Translations under genes and position numbers: made by a program
The notes under the pieces: generated by a model
Databases searched by the model: none
What the model was told of the DNA's origin: nothing
The model's input: the letters and a program-made list of their open reading frames with translations, nothing else
In this document: positions 45,837 to 56,763 of the stretch, one piece after another
How positions within the stretch are numbered: position 1 is the first letter of the stretch
Layout of the letters: every line of letters starts with the position of its first letter
NCBI GenBank assembly: GCA_947489525.1
Contig: CANLDW010000009.1
Location: forward strand, 18,248 to 82,247
Length of the DNA stretch: 64,000 nt
Source: an uncultured Psychrobacter sp.
GTDB lineage: Bacteria; Pseudomonadota; Gammaproteobacteria; Pseudomonadales; Moraxellaceae
Direction: 5' to 3'

Positions 45837-46790
45837 TTAGCTTTGTAGCTCAAGTAAGCGCTGGTATAGTGCGTTTTTTTTGACCCCAGTAATATCTGCG
45901 GCCAACGCTGCCGCTTTTTTGACGGATAGATCCTCTAATAAGCGTGTCAGTAAGCCATCGTGTGCGCTAACATCGTCGCTGTCCTGTGCGCTACTAGCGC
46001 CTGCAACGACAATGACAATCTCGCCGCGCTGCTGGTTACTATCATTTGCTACCCAATCGCTCAGCGTGCCTAACGTCGACTTATGCACTGTCTCAAAGGT
46101 TTTGGTCAGCTCACGGCAAAACGTTGCCGCGCGATCCTGACCTAGCACTGATGCCATGTCTTGTAGGCTAGCTACAATGCGGTGCGGGGCTTCATAAAAT
46201 ATCAGCGTATCGGTAGAGGACTTTAGCGCGTCAAGCTGCTTTTGACGACCATGCGTTTTGGCATTTAAAAACCCGACAAAGCTAAAGCGATCCGAGGGTA
46301 GTCCTGCAACTGATAGCGCGGCAATAGCGGCGGAGGCACCGACGATAGGGGAGACAGTAACGCCTGCGGCATGGGCGGCCTGTACCAATTGATAGCCGGG
46401 ATCGCTAATGAGTGGTGTGCCGGCATCGCTTATGAGCGCTACGGCGTGACCGTTTTGGATCATCTCAATAATCTTAGGCGTTTGCACCGCACTATTGTGC
46501 TCGTGATACGCCCATAGTTTATGATGACCGCGCAGCTTTTGAACGGACTTGGCGTCGTTATCATTGGGGTGAGCCTTGTGATCGTCTTCTGCATTAGCAT
46601 TCGCGTTGTTATTCGTATTGACAGTAGTAATATTGAAGTGTGCTAGCAGCCGACCTGAGGTACGCGTGTCCTCACAAGCAATAATAGCCACCTGCTTTAA
46701 GGTATTAATTGCGCGCGGTGTCATATCATCCAAGTTGCCAATAGGGGTAGCGACGATATAAAGACAAGCGGGCGTGGGGACAGTGGACAT
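45837..46790 (-). CDS. rsmI: 16S rRNA (cytidine1402-2'-O)-methyltransferase
   Basis: RsmI methylates the ribose of C1402 in the decoding centre of 16S rRNA using SAM. The 317-residue protein has TPIGNLDDMTPRA at about residues 15-27, EDTRTSG, SDAGTPLISDPGYQLV, and the C-terminal GVKKNALYQRLLEL. Compared with E. coli RsmI it has about 30 extra residues (roughly 55-90), a run of Asn/Ala/Asp/His placed before the AYHEHN segment. It is divergent from yraN. In many gammaproteobacteria lpoA, yraN and diaA follow it on the opposite strand. Confidence 0.95.
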   Translation of the reverse strand: MSTVPTPACLYIVATPIGNLDDMTPRAINTLKQVAIIACEDTRTSGRLLAHFNITTVNTNNNANANAEDDHKAHPNDNDAKSVQKLRGHHKLWAYHEHNSAVQTPKIIEMIQNGHAVALISDAGTPLISDPGYQLVQAAHAAGVTVSPIVGASAAIAALSVAGLPSDRFSFVGFLNAKTHGRQKQLDALKSSTDTLIFYEAPHRIVASLQDMASVLGQDRAATFCRELTKTFETVHKSTLGTLSDWVANDSNQQRGEIVIVVAGASSAQDSDDVSAHDGLLTRLLEDLSVKKAAALAADITGVKKNALYQRLLELQS

Positions 46791-46946
46791 AAATACCTCA
46801 GTAGTAGCAAAGTGGCGCTTTTATTATCAGCGGCGCGCTGTAAACCTATAAGCATAGGTTTAAAAATAAGTCAGTGATATATAAATGGCTAGTTTAGCAT
46901 GTTGTGCTATGATAATTCTGCAAGTTAACGGGATGAATAATGCGTT

Positions 46947-47381
46947 ATGACTGGGAATAAAGCGTTGCAGCTGGTATCTCCTAAACAGCGTCAAGGCAGC
47001 TACTACGAGCAGCAAGCGCGTGCCTTTTTGCAAGCTCAAGGGCTGACGCTCATTGCACAAAATTGGCAACAGCCTAAAGTCGGCGAGCTTGATCTAGTGA
47101 TGCTCGAGACTGGACGGGCGTGGTCAACCTTAGTGTTCATTGAAGTGAGGCAAAGGCGACGTTCAAACTTTGGTGATGCAGCGCTGAGTGTTACCCCTGC
47201 CAAACGACGTAAGATCATAAAAACCGCTAAGTACTTCTTACAACAGCATCCTGAGTACGCGGATTTTGAGTGTCGTTTTGATATTATCGCTTATGACGTC
47301 ACGCGGGCACAGGCAGCTGGACAAGACACGCTGCATAAACCAGAATGGTTGGCAGGCGCATTTATAGCTCAAGCTTGGTAG
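46947..47381 (+). CDS. yraN: YraN family (UPF0102) nuclease-like protein
   Basis: This 144-residue protein belongs to UPF0102, a family with a PD-(D/E)XK-like core and no proven substrate. Motif residues are visible: the Glu of GSYYEQQA (helix), GELDLVML with the metal-binding Asp near residue 51, and FIEVRQR with Glu and an Arg where Lys is more usual, near 69-74. QNW precedes the motif as in the family. It is divergent from rsmI with 156 bp between. lpoA, usually between them, is missing here. Confidence 0.92.
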   Translation: MTGNKALQLVSPKQRQGSYYEQQARAFLQAQGLTLIAQNWQQPKVGELDLVMLETGRAWSTLVFIEVRQRRRSNFGDAALSVTPAKRRKIIKTAKYFLQQHPEYADFECRFDIIAYDVTRAQAAGQDTLHKPEWLAGAFIAQAW

Positions 47382-47601
47382 GACGACAGTTGCAAGATGT
47401 GTATTACCACTTAACTAAAAGTCGTTACCAAAAAAACAACCACCTTGAATAAAATTTGAGTAAAGTAGCTACAGTTGTATGCGTATAGCTTTTGGAGTGC
47501 TATAAATTTAGATCGCTGTACATTTAACTCAGTACAACTCAATTTATCAATAACTGCAATAGTCACTAATCTTCACTAATATCAGCTTTAAGAGGTCAGT
47601 A

Positions 47602-48507
47602 ATGATAAGGATGTATCCGCGCTTTGACGTTTCTCATGTATCACGTCGCCTTGCTACAGGGGCTATCGTTATTGCCAGTATCATAAGTGTAGGCTGTACT
47701 ACTAATTATCTGACTAACAGTACCGAAGGTACTTACGGCGTGCCGGTCACTGAACGCACTATTCCGCAGCGTCTTTTGGATCGCAGTATAGAGCACACCG
47801 CTAAGATAAATATTTACGGCCTGCAAGAGAACTTGCAACAAAATAGCCGTATGGACATCGACAGCTTTAATAGTGAGGTACTGCTAACGGGTGAAGTACC
47901 AAATGAAGCCCTAAAAGCTGAGATTGAAAAAGTGGTGCGCTCCATGCCAGACGTACGCCAAGTGTATAATGAGCTTGTAGTCAGTGCCGCTCGCGGGTAT
48001 AGCTCAACGGTGCAAGATGGCTACATTACGTCCAAACTACTGGCAAAAATAGCGACCAGTGATAGCGTTAAAACCTCACAAATCAAAGCCGTAACCAACA
48101 ATGGTATCGTCTATATTATGGGACGTTTAACGCCGACGCAGCAAAGTCATTTAATCGATATCGCGAACGATACAGTAGGGATTACCGAGCTGGTATTACT
48201 AACGACCATCGTCAATGATAGCGGCGCAGTCATTGGTAACGAAGACATTATGTCCGAGGGCAATATTGCGCAGGTAAGCGCGCCGCTTGCAGAAGTGGCT
48301 CAGCCTGTGGTGCGCCAACCGACACTGAGCACTCAGCCACCAAGGGTAAATCAAGCGCAGGCAACTCAAGAAGCACCAAAGCCTACTGTTATCGATCAAA
48401 CTCCTATTGTCAGCCAACCGCTTCTTAACGATAACGTACCAGTTGAGCCTGCACCAGCCGCTCAAGGCTCATCTAGCCCCTACATAGATCTGTATAGAGA
48501 TCAGTAA
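47602..48507 (+). CDS. dolP: BON-domain lipoprotein, DolP/YraP-like
   Basis: DolP is an outer-membrane lipoprotein with two BON domains that helps maintain envelope integrity and acts near BamA. This 301-residue protein has a signal ending in ASIISVGC (Cys32; the lipobox is not ideal). BON domain 1 covers about residues 60-130 (FNSEVLLTGEVPNEALKAEI), and BON 2 covers about 135-205 (IKAVTNNGIVYIMGRLTPTQQ). A Pro/Gln/Val-rich tail of about 85 residues is additional to E. coli DolP (191). The gene order rsmI/yraN/dolP supports the call. Confidence 0.88.
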   Translation: MIRMYPRFDVSHVSRRLATGAIVIASIISVGCTTNYLTNSTEGTYGVPVTERTIPQRLLDRSIEHTAKINIYGLQENLQQNSRMDIDSFNSEVLLTGEVPNEALKAEIEKVVRSMPDVRQVYNELVVSAARGYSSTVQDGYITSKLLAKIATSDSVKTSQIKAVTNNGIVYIMGRLTPTQQSHLIDIANDTVGITELVLLTTIVNDSGAVIGNEDIMSEGNIAQVSAPLAEVAQPVVRQPTLSTQPPRVNQAQATQEAPKPTVIDQTPIVSQPLLNDNVPVEPAPAAQGSSSPYIDLYRDQ

Positions 48508-48550
48508 AAGTAGATTGAATAGCAATAACCGCCATATAGGAATCGACGCC

Positions 48551-49504
48551 ATGGATAACTCGCAGCAGCACAAAGGCAATCATAAAAGTATGAGCATAAG
48601 AAAAAAATCGACAACACTTGGTGTGAGCGCTGCATTGGCGGTTGGCGGCATAGCGCTTGCCTCTCAACACGCTCAAGCGATATCAGCGCTATCTATCCTA
48701 AATGGCATCTCACCGAGTGGCGGCGTTGGCGTGACCAAAAACGTTTTGTACGGGGATGCACCCTTACAAGACTTAGACATCTATTATCCAAAGCCATTGG
48801 CGCAAGCGATGCAAGCGGAGCGTAGTATTCAAACCAGTTACCCTATGATAGTGTTCGTACACGGCGGCTCGTGGAAGAGTGGCAATAAAGAGGACTATGC
48901 CTTTGTCGGTCAAAGCTTAGCGCAAGCAGGCTACATTACCGCGGTTATCAATTACCGAAAATCGCCTGAACACGTGTACCCTGACTACGTCAACGATACT
49001 GCGCAAGCTATTGCATGGAGTTATAACAATGCAGCTGATTTATACGCTGATCCTGAGCGCTTTGCAGTCATAGGACACTCAGCAGGCGCGTTCAATGCCG
49101 TCGCAGCAGTTGCAGATGAGACTTTTTTAGCGCCTTACGGTATGAGTCCAGATGATATTAGCGCCGTTATTGGTATTGCAGGTCCCTATAGTTATGATTT
49201 TCGTCAATACAGCAGTGCTACGGCGTTTGCAGCGGACGCGACGCCAGATGATGTCATGCCTGATCGACACATTAAGGGCGCGCAGCCACCTTATCTACTC
49301 TTAACGGCGGAAGAGGATAAAGTGGTTCATATACGTAATACGATTAAGATGACCGAAGCACTTAAAAATGCTGGCGTATCCGTTGAGACAGGTGTCATTG
49401 AGGGCGCAAGCCATGCCACAAGTATTGCGGCAATGTCTTCACCGCTACGCTGGCTTAATGATGTGCGCTTGCAAGTGCTCAACTATTTGGACAAAACGCT
49501 CTAG
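48551..49504 (+). CDS. Exported alpha/beta hydrolase, carboxylesterase-like
   Basis: Two starts are possible: the ATG at 48551 (AGGAA 8 bp upstream) giving 317 residues, or the ATG at 48590, whose product begins directly with a signal peptide (MSIRKKSTTLG, then a hydrophobic stretch ending AQA). A TTG at 48515 is less likely. The enzyme has the oxyanion HGG in VFVHGGSWKSGN and the nucleophile in GHSAGAFNAVA. A late Asp is in EEDKVVH and the catalytic His is in GASHATS. This is the esterase/lipase (BD-FAE-like) branch, probably periplasmic. It lies 43 bp after dolP. Confidence 0.85.
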   Translation: MDNSQQHKGNHKSMSIRKKSTTLGVSAALAVGGIALASQHAQAISALSILNGISPSGGVGVTKNVLYGDAPLQDLDIYYPKPLAQAMQAERSIQTSYPMIVFVHGGSWKSGNKEDYAFVGQSLAQAGYITAVINYRKSPEHVYPDYVNDTAQAIAWSYNNAADLYADPERFAVIGHSAGAFNAVAAVADETFLAPYGMSPDDISAVIGIAGPYSYDFRQYSSATAFAADATPDDVMPDRHIKGAQPPYLLLTAEEDKVVHIRNTIKMTEALKNAGVSVETGVIEGASHATSIAAMSSPLRWLNDVRLQVLNYLDKTL

Positions 49505-49643
49505 TCAGTGCTGAAAGCGCGCCTAACTGTTGCTATAATAGCGTTTTTATAGGATTACTAGCCTAGCTATGTTCACTGAAATAGCGCTGCCAGTATCTAC
49601 TTTTTTATCCAACGCTTTATTTAAATTTATCATAGGATGTCTT

Positions 49644-51208
<1,565 letters not shown>

Positions 51209-51259
51209 ACTTGTTAACCCCGTAATTTTTAAACCCATGAATAGGGAAACCCAGCCGTT

Positions 51260-51952
51260 ATGACTGAGCAAATCTCGCCTGTAACCGATGGCTTACTAAA
51301 CGCTATAAATACTGAGTTTACGGGGCTTACTTTAGCCTTATCCAAAGGTCGTATATTGGAAGAAACGATGCCTTTACTACAAGCCGCTGGGGTTGAGCTG
51401 CTAGAAGACCCTGAGGCGTCGCGTAAGCTTATTTTTCCGACCAGTAACCCTGACGTGCGCGTACTTATCTTGCGAGCAAGCGATGTACCAACCTATGTAG
51501 AACATGGCGCTGCCGACTTTGGTGTCGCTGGCAAAGACGTCCTACTTGAGCACGGAGCCAATCACTTGTATGAACTGCTCGACTTACGTATCGCGCAGTG
51601 CAAGCTGATGACTGCAGGTGTTAAAGGGGCTACCTTGCCCAATCGTCGCCTGCGTATTGCTACCAAATACGTCAACGTTGCCCGTGCTTACTTTGCCAGC
51701 CGAGGTCAACAGGTTGATGTGATCAAGCTTTATGGTTCTATGGAGCTTGCGCCTTTAGTAGGACTTGGCGATTTAATTGTGGATGTGGTCGATACCGGTA
51801 ATACCCTGCGTGCCAATGGCCTAGAAGCCCTCGATCATATCTGTGATATCTCCTCACGCTTGATTGTTAACCAAGTCAGTTATAAGCGCAAATTCGCTTT
51901 ACTTGAGCCGATACTAGATAGTTTCAAACATAGCGTTGCAGCATCGGCATAA
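51260..51952 (+). CDS. hisG: ATP phosphoribosyltransferase, short form
   Basis: HisG condenses ATP with PRPP, the first and regulated step of histidine synthesis. At 230 residues it is the short form, which lacks the C-terminal ACT-like regulatory domain of the E. coli enzyme and works as a hetero-octamer with HisZ. The sequence shows [11 protein letters not shown] near residue 27, [15 protein letters not shown], and [14 protein letters not shown], the PRPP loop. hisZ is not in this window. It follows murA by 51 bp and ends before a strong terminator, so hisD is a separate unit. Confidence 0.95.
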   Translation: MTEQISPVTDGLLNAINTEFTGLTLALSKGRILEETMPLLQAAGVELLEDPEASRKLIFPTSNPDVRVLILRASDVPTYVEHGAADFGVAGKDVLLEHGANHLYELLDLRIAQCKLMTAGVKGATLPNRRLRIATKYVNVARAYFASRGQQVDVIKLYGSMELAPLVGLGDLIVDVVDTGNTLRANGLEALDHICDISSRLIVNQVSYKRKFALLEPILDSFKHSVAASA

Positions 51953-52276
51953 TTTATTTAAGTTACTTTCGGTGTCGCTATTTATTATTCTTTAGACCTC
52001 TGTCGTTTGGCGTGTGAATGCAAGTGACTATTTAGTAGTACGCCTTATCATATAAATTATAATGCCTAGCTCAGTGATACAAATTATAAAACCAGTTTAG
52101 CGCATATAAAGGAATAGGCGTGCTAAACTGGTTTTGCTTTGTCTGTCTATCCGACAATCTGATAATCAGCTATATACTGGTAAAGCTCAGTGCAAACAAG
52201 ACTATTTTAGCTGATTGAAAGTTGTTTAGTTAGATTGAGAGTAAGTATTAGATTCGCTTTATTATAGGACTAAACC
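51953..52276. other. 324-bp region between hisG and hisD
   Basis: This region contains the hisG terminator (52088-52135) and then about 140 bp that must carry the hisD promoter. I saw no His-rich leader peptide or T-box. A TTGAAA at about 52216 could be part of a promoter, but its partner is unclear. Confidence 0.45.
52088..52135 (+). terminator. Terminator between hisG and hisD
   Basis: AAAACCAGTTTAGC pairs perfectly with GCTAAACTGGTTTT across a 20-nt loop. The stem is 14 bp. Confidence 0.75.
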
Positions 52277-53581
52277 ATGCGCCACCTGAGCACCCAAGAT
52301 GCTGATTTTGACCGTCAACTACAAGAGTTATTGGCTTTTGAAACGGTAAACGACGCACAATTACTGCGTACCGTTGATGATATTATTGCCCAAGTACGTA
52401 CTGATGGCGATGATGCCGTTTTAGCGCTTACGCAGAAGTTTGATCAGTATCCTGCAACTGCTATGCATGAGCTGGAGCTGTCAAAAGACAAGCTTGCTTT
52501 AGCATACGCGGATCTCAAAGAGCCTATAAAAAGCGCACTTATGAGCGCTGCTGCTCGTGTCCGCAGTTTCCATGAGCGCCAAGTCCAAGAGACGTGGCAG
52601 TATGAGGATGAGCTAGGTAACCGTTTGGGTCAAAAGGTAACAGCGCTTGATCGCGTCGGTATTTATGTGCCAGGGGGGTTAGCGTCTTATCCCTCATCGG
52701 TACTTATGAATGCGATCCCTGCTAAAGTGGCTGGCGTCGATGAAGTGATTATGGTAGTGCCCGCACCAAAAGGTGTCCTTAATCCGTTAGTATTAGCAGC
52801 AGCACACTTAGCTGAGGTGGATCGCGTCTTTACCATTGGCGGCGCGCAAGCAGTAGCTGCGCTTGCGTATGGTACTAAGACTATCCCGCGCGTCGATAAA
52901 ATCACAGGCCCGGGTAATAAATACGTGGCGGCCGCCAAACGGGCGGTGTTCGGACAAGTAGGGATTGACATGATAGCAGGGCCCTCGGAGGTATTAGTCT
53001 ACGCTGAGGGTGAGACGGATGATCGTGCAGATTGGCTGGCGATGGATCTGTTATCACAAGCTGAGCACGACCGCATTGCCCAAGCGATTTTTGTGACGAT
53101 AAGTCGCGAGCAGTTGGACGAGGTTGCCAGTGCGATAGACAAAGCTTTAGATCAATTACCAAAAGCAGATATCGCTCGTGACTCGCTTACAAATCGCGGC
53201 GCGCTAATTTTGGTCAAAGATAGAGCCGAGGGTCTAGCGCTTATTAATCGTATCGCGCCTGAACATTTAGAGCTATCAGTGGATCAACCTGATGAGCTAC
53301 TTGCTGACATTCGCCACGCCGGCGCGATATTTATGGGTCGACACACGCCGGAGGCTATTGGAGATTACTGCGCAGGTCCCAATCATGTCCTACCAACCTC
53401 AGGCACAGCAAGGTTTTCATCTCCTTTAGGGGTTTATGATTTCCAAAAGAAGTCATCGATCATTTATTGTACGCCTACAGGCAGCCAAAGCTTAGCTGAA
53501 ACCGCTGATATTTTGGCGCAAAATGAAGACCTCGAAGCGCATGCACGCTCAGCACGTTATCGTTATCAGGCGCATAAATAG
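52277..53581 (+). CDS. hisD: Histidinol dehydrogenase
   Basis: HisD oxidises L-histidinol to histidine in two NAD-dependent steps at a zinc site. The 434-residue protein has [18 protein letters not shown] near residue 124, [15 protein letters not shown] near 212, [12 protein letters not shown], and the zinc and base residues in LLSQAEHDR and APEHLEL. Length matches the family. hisC follows 137 bp downstream on the same strand. Confidence 0.97.
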   Translation: MRHLSTQDADFDRQLQELLAFETVNDAQLLRTVDDIIAQVRTDGDDAVLALTQKFDQYPATAMHELELSKDKLALAYADLKEPIKSALMSAAARVRSFHERQVQETWQYEDELGNRLGQKVTALDRVGIYVPGGLASYPSSVLMNAIPAKVAGVDEVIMVVPAPKGVLNPLVLAAAHLAEVDRVFTIGGAQAVAALAYGTKTIPRVDKITGPGNKYVAAAKRAVFGQVGIDMIAGPSEVLVYAEGETDDRADWLAMDLLSQAEHDRIAQAIFVTISREQLDEVASAIDKALDQLPKADIARDSLTNRGALILVKDRAEGLALINRIAPEHLELSVDQPDELLADIRHAGAIFMGRHTPEAIGDYCAGPNHVLPTSGTARFSSPLGVYDFQKKSSIIYCTPTGSQSLAETADILAQNEDLEAHARSARYRYQAHK

Positions 53582-53718
53582 ATAAATAATAGACAAAATA
53601 ACAGAATTTAGACACCCTTCATATTTGACAATTTGTCATAATAATGAACTTATGTTATTTAGATTAATTTTATATTCGTTAATAATCATTGCTTAATGGG
53701 CTAGGCGTAGGATAATTT

Positions 53719-54828
53719 ATGAGTGAAGCAAAAATTGATACTAGGTTATGGTCAACCAAAGCCCGTAACTTATCGCCTTATGTACCGGGTGAGCAGCCAC
53801 AGCATAATAATTTATGTAAGCTCAACACCAATGAAAACCCTTATCCGCCCTCACCAAAAGTAGCTGAGGCGATTGCTCAACTGCTAGTAGAGCAGGCGAC
53901 TGCGCTGCGTTTGTACCCAGATCCTGAGTCCGATGCCTTGCGCAGTGCTTTAGCAGACTTTTATCAGCTAGAGCACAATCAGGTATTTGTTGGTAATGGC
54001 TCAGATGAGGTATTAGCACTAGTTTTTGCAAGCTTCTTTTTAAAGGAGCGTCCCGTGCTTGCGCCTGACATCAGTTACAGTTTCTATCCGGTATACGGGC
54101 AGACCTTTGGTGTTAACTTAATCCAAATACCGCTCGAGTCCGATTTTAGTATTGACCCTGATAGCTATCGCCAGCCTTGTAGCGGCATTATCATTGCTAA
54201 CCCCAATGCGCCAACGGGTCTACTACTGTCACTTGATGCAATTGGTAAGCTTGCCAGTGAACATCCCAATGCAGTGGTTGTCATCGACGAAGCTTACATC
54301 GATTTTGCGCAGTGTGAGGATGATTCAAGACCAGTATCAGCGATAAGCCTAATCAATGAATACGATAACATCCTAGTCACTCAAACCTTTTCAAAGTCGC
54401 GCTCGCTTGCAGGACTGCGGGTTGGGATGGCATTTGGCAACGCTTCACTGATCGAAGCATTAACGCGCATGAAAAACAGCTTTAATAGCTTTCCGCTTGA
54501 TAAGCTAGCACAAGCAGGCGCAACAGCGAGCGTGTTGGATACCGAGTATTTTAGACAAACGTGCCAACAGGTCATAGACTTACGTGAGTCGTTGACAGTG
54601 GATCTGACGGCACTGGGCTATACGGTATTACCCTCACAGACGAACTTTATATTTGCGCGTCCAAAAAATGGCAATGCCAGTGCAGTCGCACAAGCGCTAC
54701 GCGAACAAGGTATTATTGTGCGTCATTTCGATAAGCCGCGTATTCAGGACTATTTGCGTATCACTGTCGGTACGCCTGAGCAGCATAAGCGTCTGATTGA
54801 GGCTTTAACCGAGCTGCACCGTGCGTAG
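53719..54828 (+). CDS. hisC: Histidinol-phosphate aminotransferase
   Basis: HisC is the PLP enzyme that converts imidazole-acetol phosphate to histidinol phosphate with glutamate as donor. The 369-residue protein has KLNTNENPYPPSP near residue 35, VGNGSDEVL, IANPNAPTG (PLP-binding Asn), VIDEAYIDF with the conserved Asp and Tyr, and the PLP lysine in TQTFSKSRSLAGLRVG near 230. It lies downstream of hisD. Two hisC copies are common in these bacteria, so a second one elsewhere is possible. Confidence 0.96.
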   Translation: MSEAKIDTRLWSTKARNLSPYVPGEQPQHNNLCKLNTNENPYPPSPKVAEAIAQLLVEQATALRLYPDPESDALRSALADFYQLEHNQVFVGNGSDEVLALVFASFFLKERPVLAPDISYSFYPVYGQTFGVNLIQIPLESDFSIDPDSYRQPCSGIIIANPNAPTGLLLSLDAIGKLASEHPNAVVVIDEAYIDFAQCEDDSRPVSAISLINEYDNILVTQTFSKSRSLAGLRVGMAFGNASLIEALTRMKNSFNSFPLDKLAQAGATASVLDTEYFRQTCQQVIDLRESLTVDLTALGYTVLPSQTNFIFARPKNGNASAVAQALREQGIIVRHFDKPRIQDYLRITVGTPEQHKRLIEALTELHRA

Positions 54829-54892
54829 CATTATAGTGGTTCGTTTAGCTTGAGCACCGCTATAGCAAAAAATAAGTCAAAGCTTAGCGCGC

Positions 54893-56683
54893 CTACTCTG
54901 GCTGCGCTAAAACATTCAGCAAATTACCGACTTTATCCAAACACTCTTGGTATTCAGCTGCGCAATCAGAAGCAACGGTAATCCCGCCGCCCGCCCATAC
55001 ACTAACCTGCTTATCGCCAGCTGTTGAGTCGCTTGCTTGTAGCGTACGAATAAGGACGTTCCACTGTCCACTACCATCAAAATTCATGTAGCCAAGCGTA
55101 CCGCAATACGCACCGCGCGGCTGCTCCTCTAGCTCTGCGATGATTTCAACCGCGCGCTTTTTGGGTGTCCCTGTAATAGAGCCTGCGGGTAAACTGCCAA
55201 ATAACACTGCTAGCGGATGCGCCTCGCGTTTGAGCTCAGCGGTGATCGTGCTCACCATATGATGCACGTTGCTAAAGCTTTCAATCGCAAACAGCTCTGG
55301 TACTTTAACGCTACCGATTTTGGCATACTTGCCCAAGTCATTACGCAGCAGATCCACGATCATCACGTTTTCGCTACGATCTTTAGCGCTATCTATGAGC
55401 TGTTGTTTAAGGCTTGCATCAGATTTAGGTGTCAAGCCGCGCGGCACAGTCCCTTTGATAGGTTTGGTGCGTAGATAATGACTCGACCCCTCTGTTGTAA
55501 AGGTAAAAAATAGCTCAGGCGAGCAACTAAGCAGCTCAAATTGGGATGCGGATTCTTCTGCTAGTTCGCCGTTACCATAGTTGTTAGGAGGTGTACGAAC
55601 ATGCAAGTAGCCTGCAAAAGGCGCTTGTGTGTTGTGATAAAGTGCGGGCAGATAATCAATAAGTGCGGTTTGTTGGATACGCTTATTGGTATCTTGTTGG
55701 ATGCGTTTATTGACATCAGCATTGCTACTGAGTTGACCGCGCCAAGCTTGAGTCAGATTGATCTGATAGCAGTCGCCTTGATGCAAGTAGTGCTGAGTTT
55801 GCTCAAACGCTCGCTCGTAAGTAGGCTTTTGCCATTGCGCGTCCAAAACGAGTGGCGCTAATACGTCATCATCGCAATGGTCTTTAACCTTATTGTCATT
55901 CTTTAATTGATAGTCTAATTCATCTAAGTAAGAGACGAGCTGCTGTACGACAGCGCTCATATCAGTTCTGGTGTCATTTCTAGTGCCATTTCTAATATCA
56001 GCGCTTTTGTCTTGCTGATTCTGTTTATCGTTCTTATCACACCTTTTGTGCTCGTCTATAACCCTAGTCAACAGCCACTTGGTTTGCTGCTTAGAGTCCG
56101 GAATGACTGTTAGATAAATATCGTAGTGACCCAATACCGCACAAGGCTGCGCTGCGTGCAAAATATCTACGCTCGGGCTTAGATTATAAGCCGCTATATC
56201 ATAACCGATAAAGCCGATAAGACCGTGCCTATAGCGCAGCTCGTCATCGCTCTTCGTATTATTTTTAGTCCATCCATCATCGTTATAACGCTTACTATAA
56301 GCAATCAGCTCCTCTTGCCAATCGCTATAACTCGTAGCGGACGTCTCAGTGTAAGCGTTTAGTGTATGTGGTATGCGGGAGGTTTTGACGATACGATAGG
56401 GTAGAGGGTTTTGATTACCTATCCGATGGTTATCATTGTAGTCATTGACATAGACTGACCAGCTAACTTTGGGTAGTAGACCGATTACGCTGTGATTGTC
56501 GTTATGTAGCCACACTAGCTGCCAGAGTGCACGCGCATCTTTTGTAAGCAGGTGCCGCTGTAATAAGGGCAGTAACTGCGCGGCCGACAAATCGCCAAAA
56601 CGCCAGCTATATTCATTTATAGCTGACGTTTTAATAGTCTGATATTTTGCATCACTCGCGTGTTTTTTTGTCATGATATTCAA
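54893..56683 (-). CDS. pabB: Aminodeoxychorismate synthase component I
   Basis: PabB makes 4-amino-4-deoxychorismate from chorismate and ammonia for folate synthesis. The 596-residue protein has the chorismate-binding core: LLSCSPELFF, RTKPIKGTVPRG (the PIKGT form with the catalytic Lys of PabB, not the PIAGT of TrpE), DRSENVMIVDLLRNDLGK, and GSITGTPKKRAVEII. The protein is about 140 residues longer than E. coli PabB. The excess includes an Asn/Asp/Gln/Arg-rich stretch (about 218-250) and a tandem peptide repeat NKRIQQ near 325-340. No pabA is adjacent. Confidence 0.93.
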   Translation of the reverse strand: MNIMTKKHASDAKYQTIKTSAINEYSWRFGDLSAAQLLPLLQRHLLTKDARALWQLVWLHNDNHSVIGLLPKVSWSVYVNDYNDNHRIGNQNPLPYRIVKTSRIPHTLNAYTETSATSYSDWQEELIAYSKRYNDDGWTKNNTKSDDELRYRHGLIGFIGYDIAAYNLSPSVDILHAAQPCAVLGHYDIYLTVIPDSKQQTKWLLTRVIDEHKRCDKNDKQNQQDKSADIRNGTRNDTRTDMSAVVQQLVSYLDELDYQLKNDNKVKDHCDDDVLAPLVLDAQWQKPTYERAFEQTQHYLHQGDCYQINLTQAWRGQLSSNADVNKRIQQDTNKRIQQTALIDYLPALYHNTQAPFAGYLHVRTPPNNYGNGELAEESASQFELLSCSPELFFTFTTEGSSHYLRTKPIKGTVPRGLTPKSDASLKQQLIDSAKDRSENVMIVDLLRNDLGKYAKIGSVKVPELFAIESFSNVHHMVSTITAELKREAHPLAVLFGSLPAGSITGTPKKRAVEIIAELEEQPRGAYCGTLGYMNFDGSGQWNVLIRTLQASDSTAGDKQVSVWAGGGITVASDCAAEYQECLDKVGNLLNVLAQPE

Positions 56684-56763
56684 TGTGCAATCGACGAGCT
56701 GTATCGCTTATGCAGAAAAGCTATAGCTCTAGATAACTCTTCGCTGCAGATAGCCTTACAATC

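Noticed and set aside
54832..54864. Hairpin between hisC and pabB as a terminator
   Set aside because: TATAGTGGT/ACCGCTATA pairs with a wobble, but no T-run follows on either strand.
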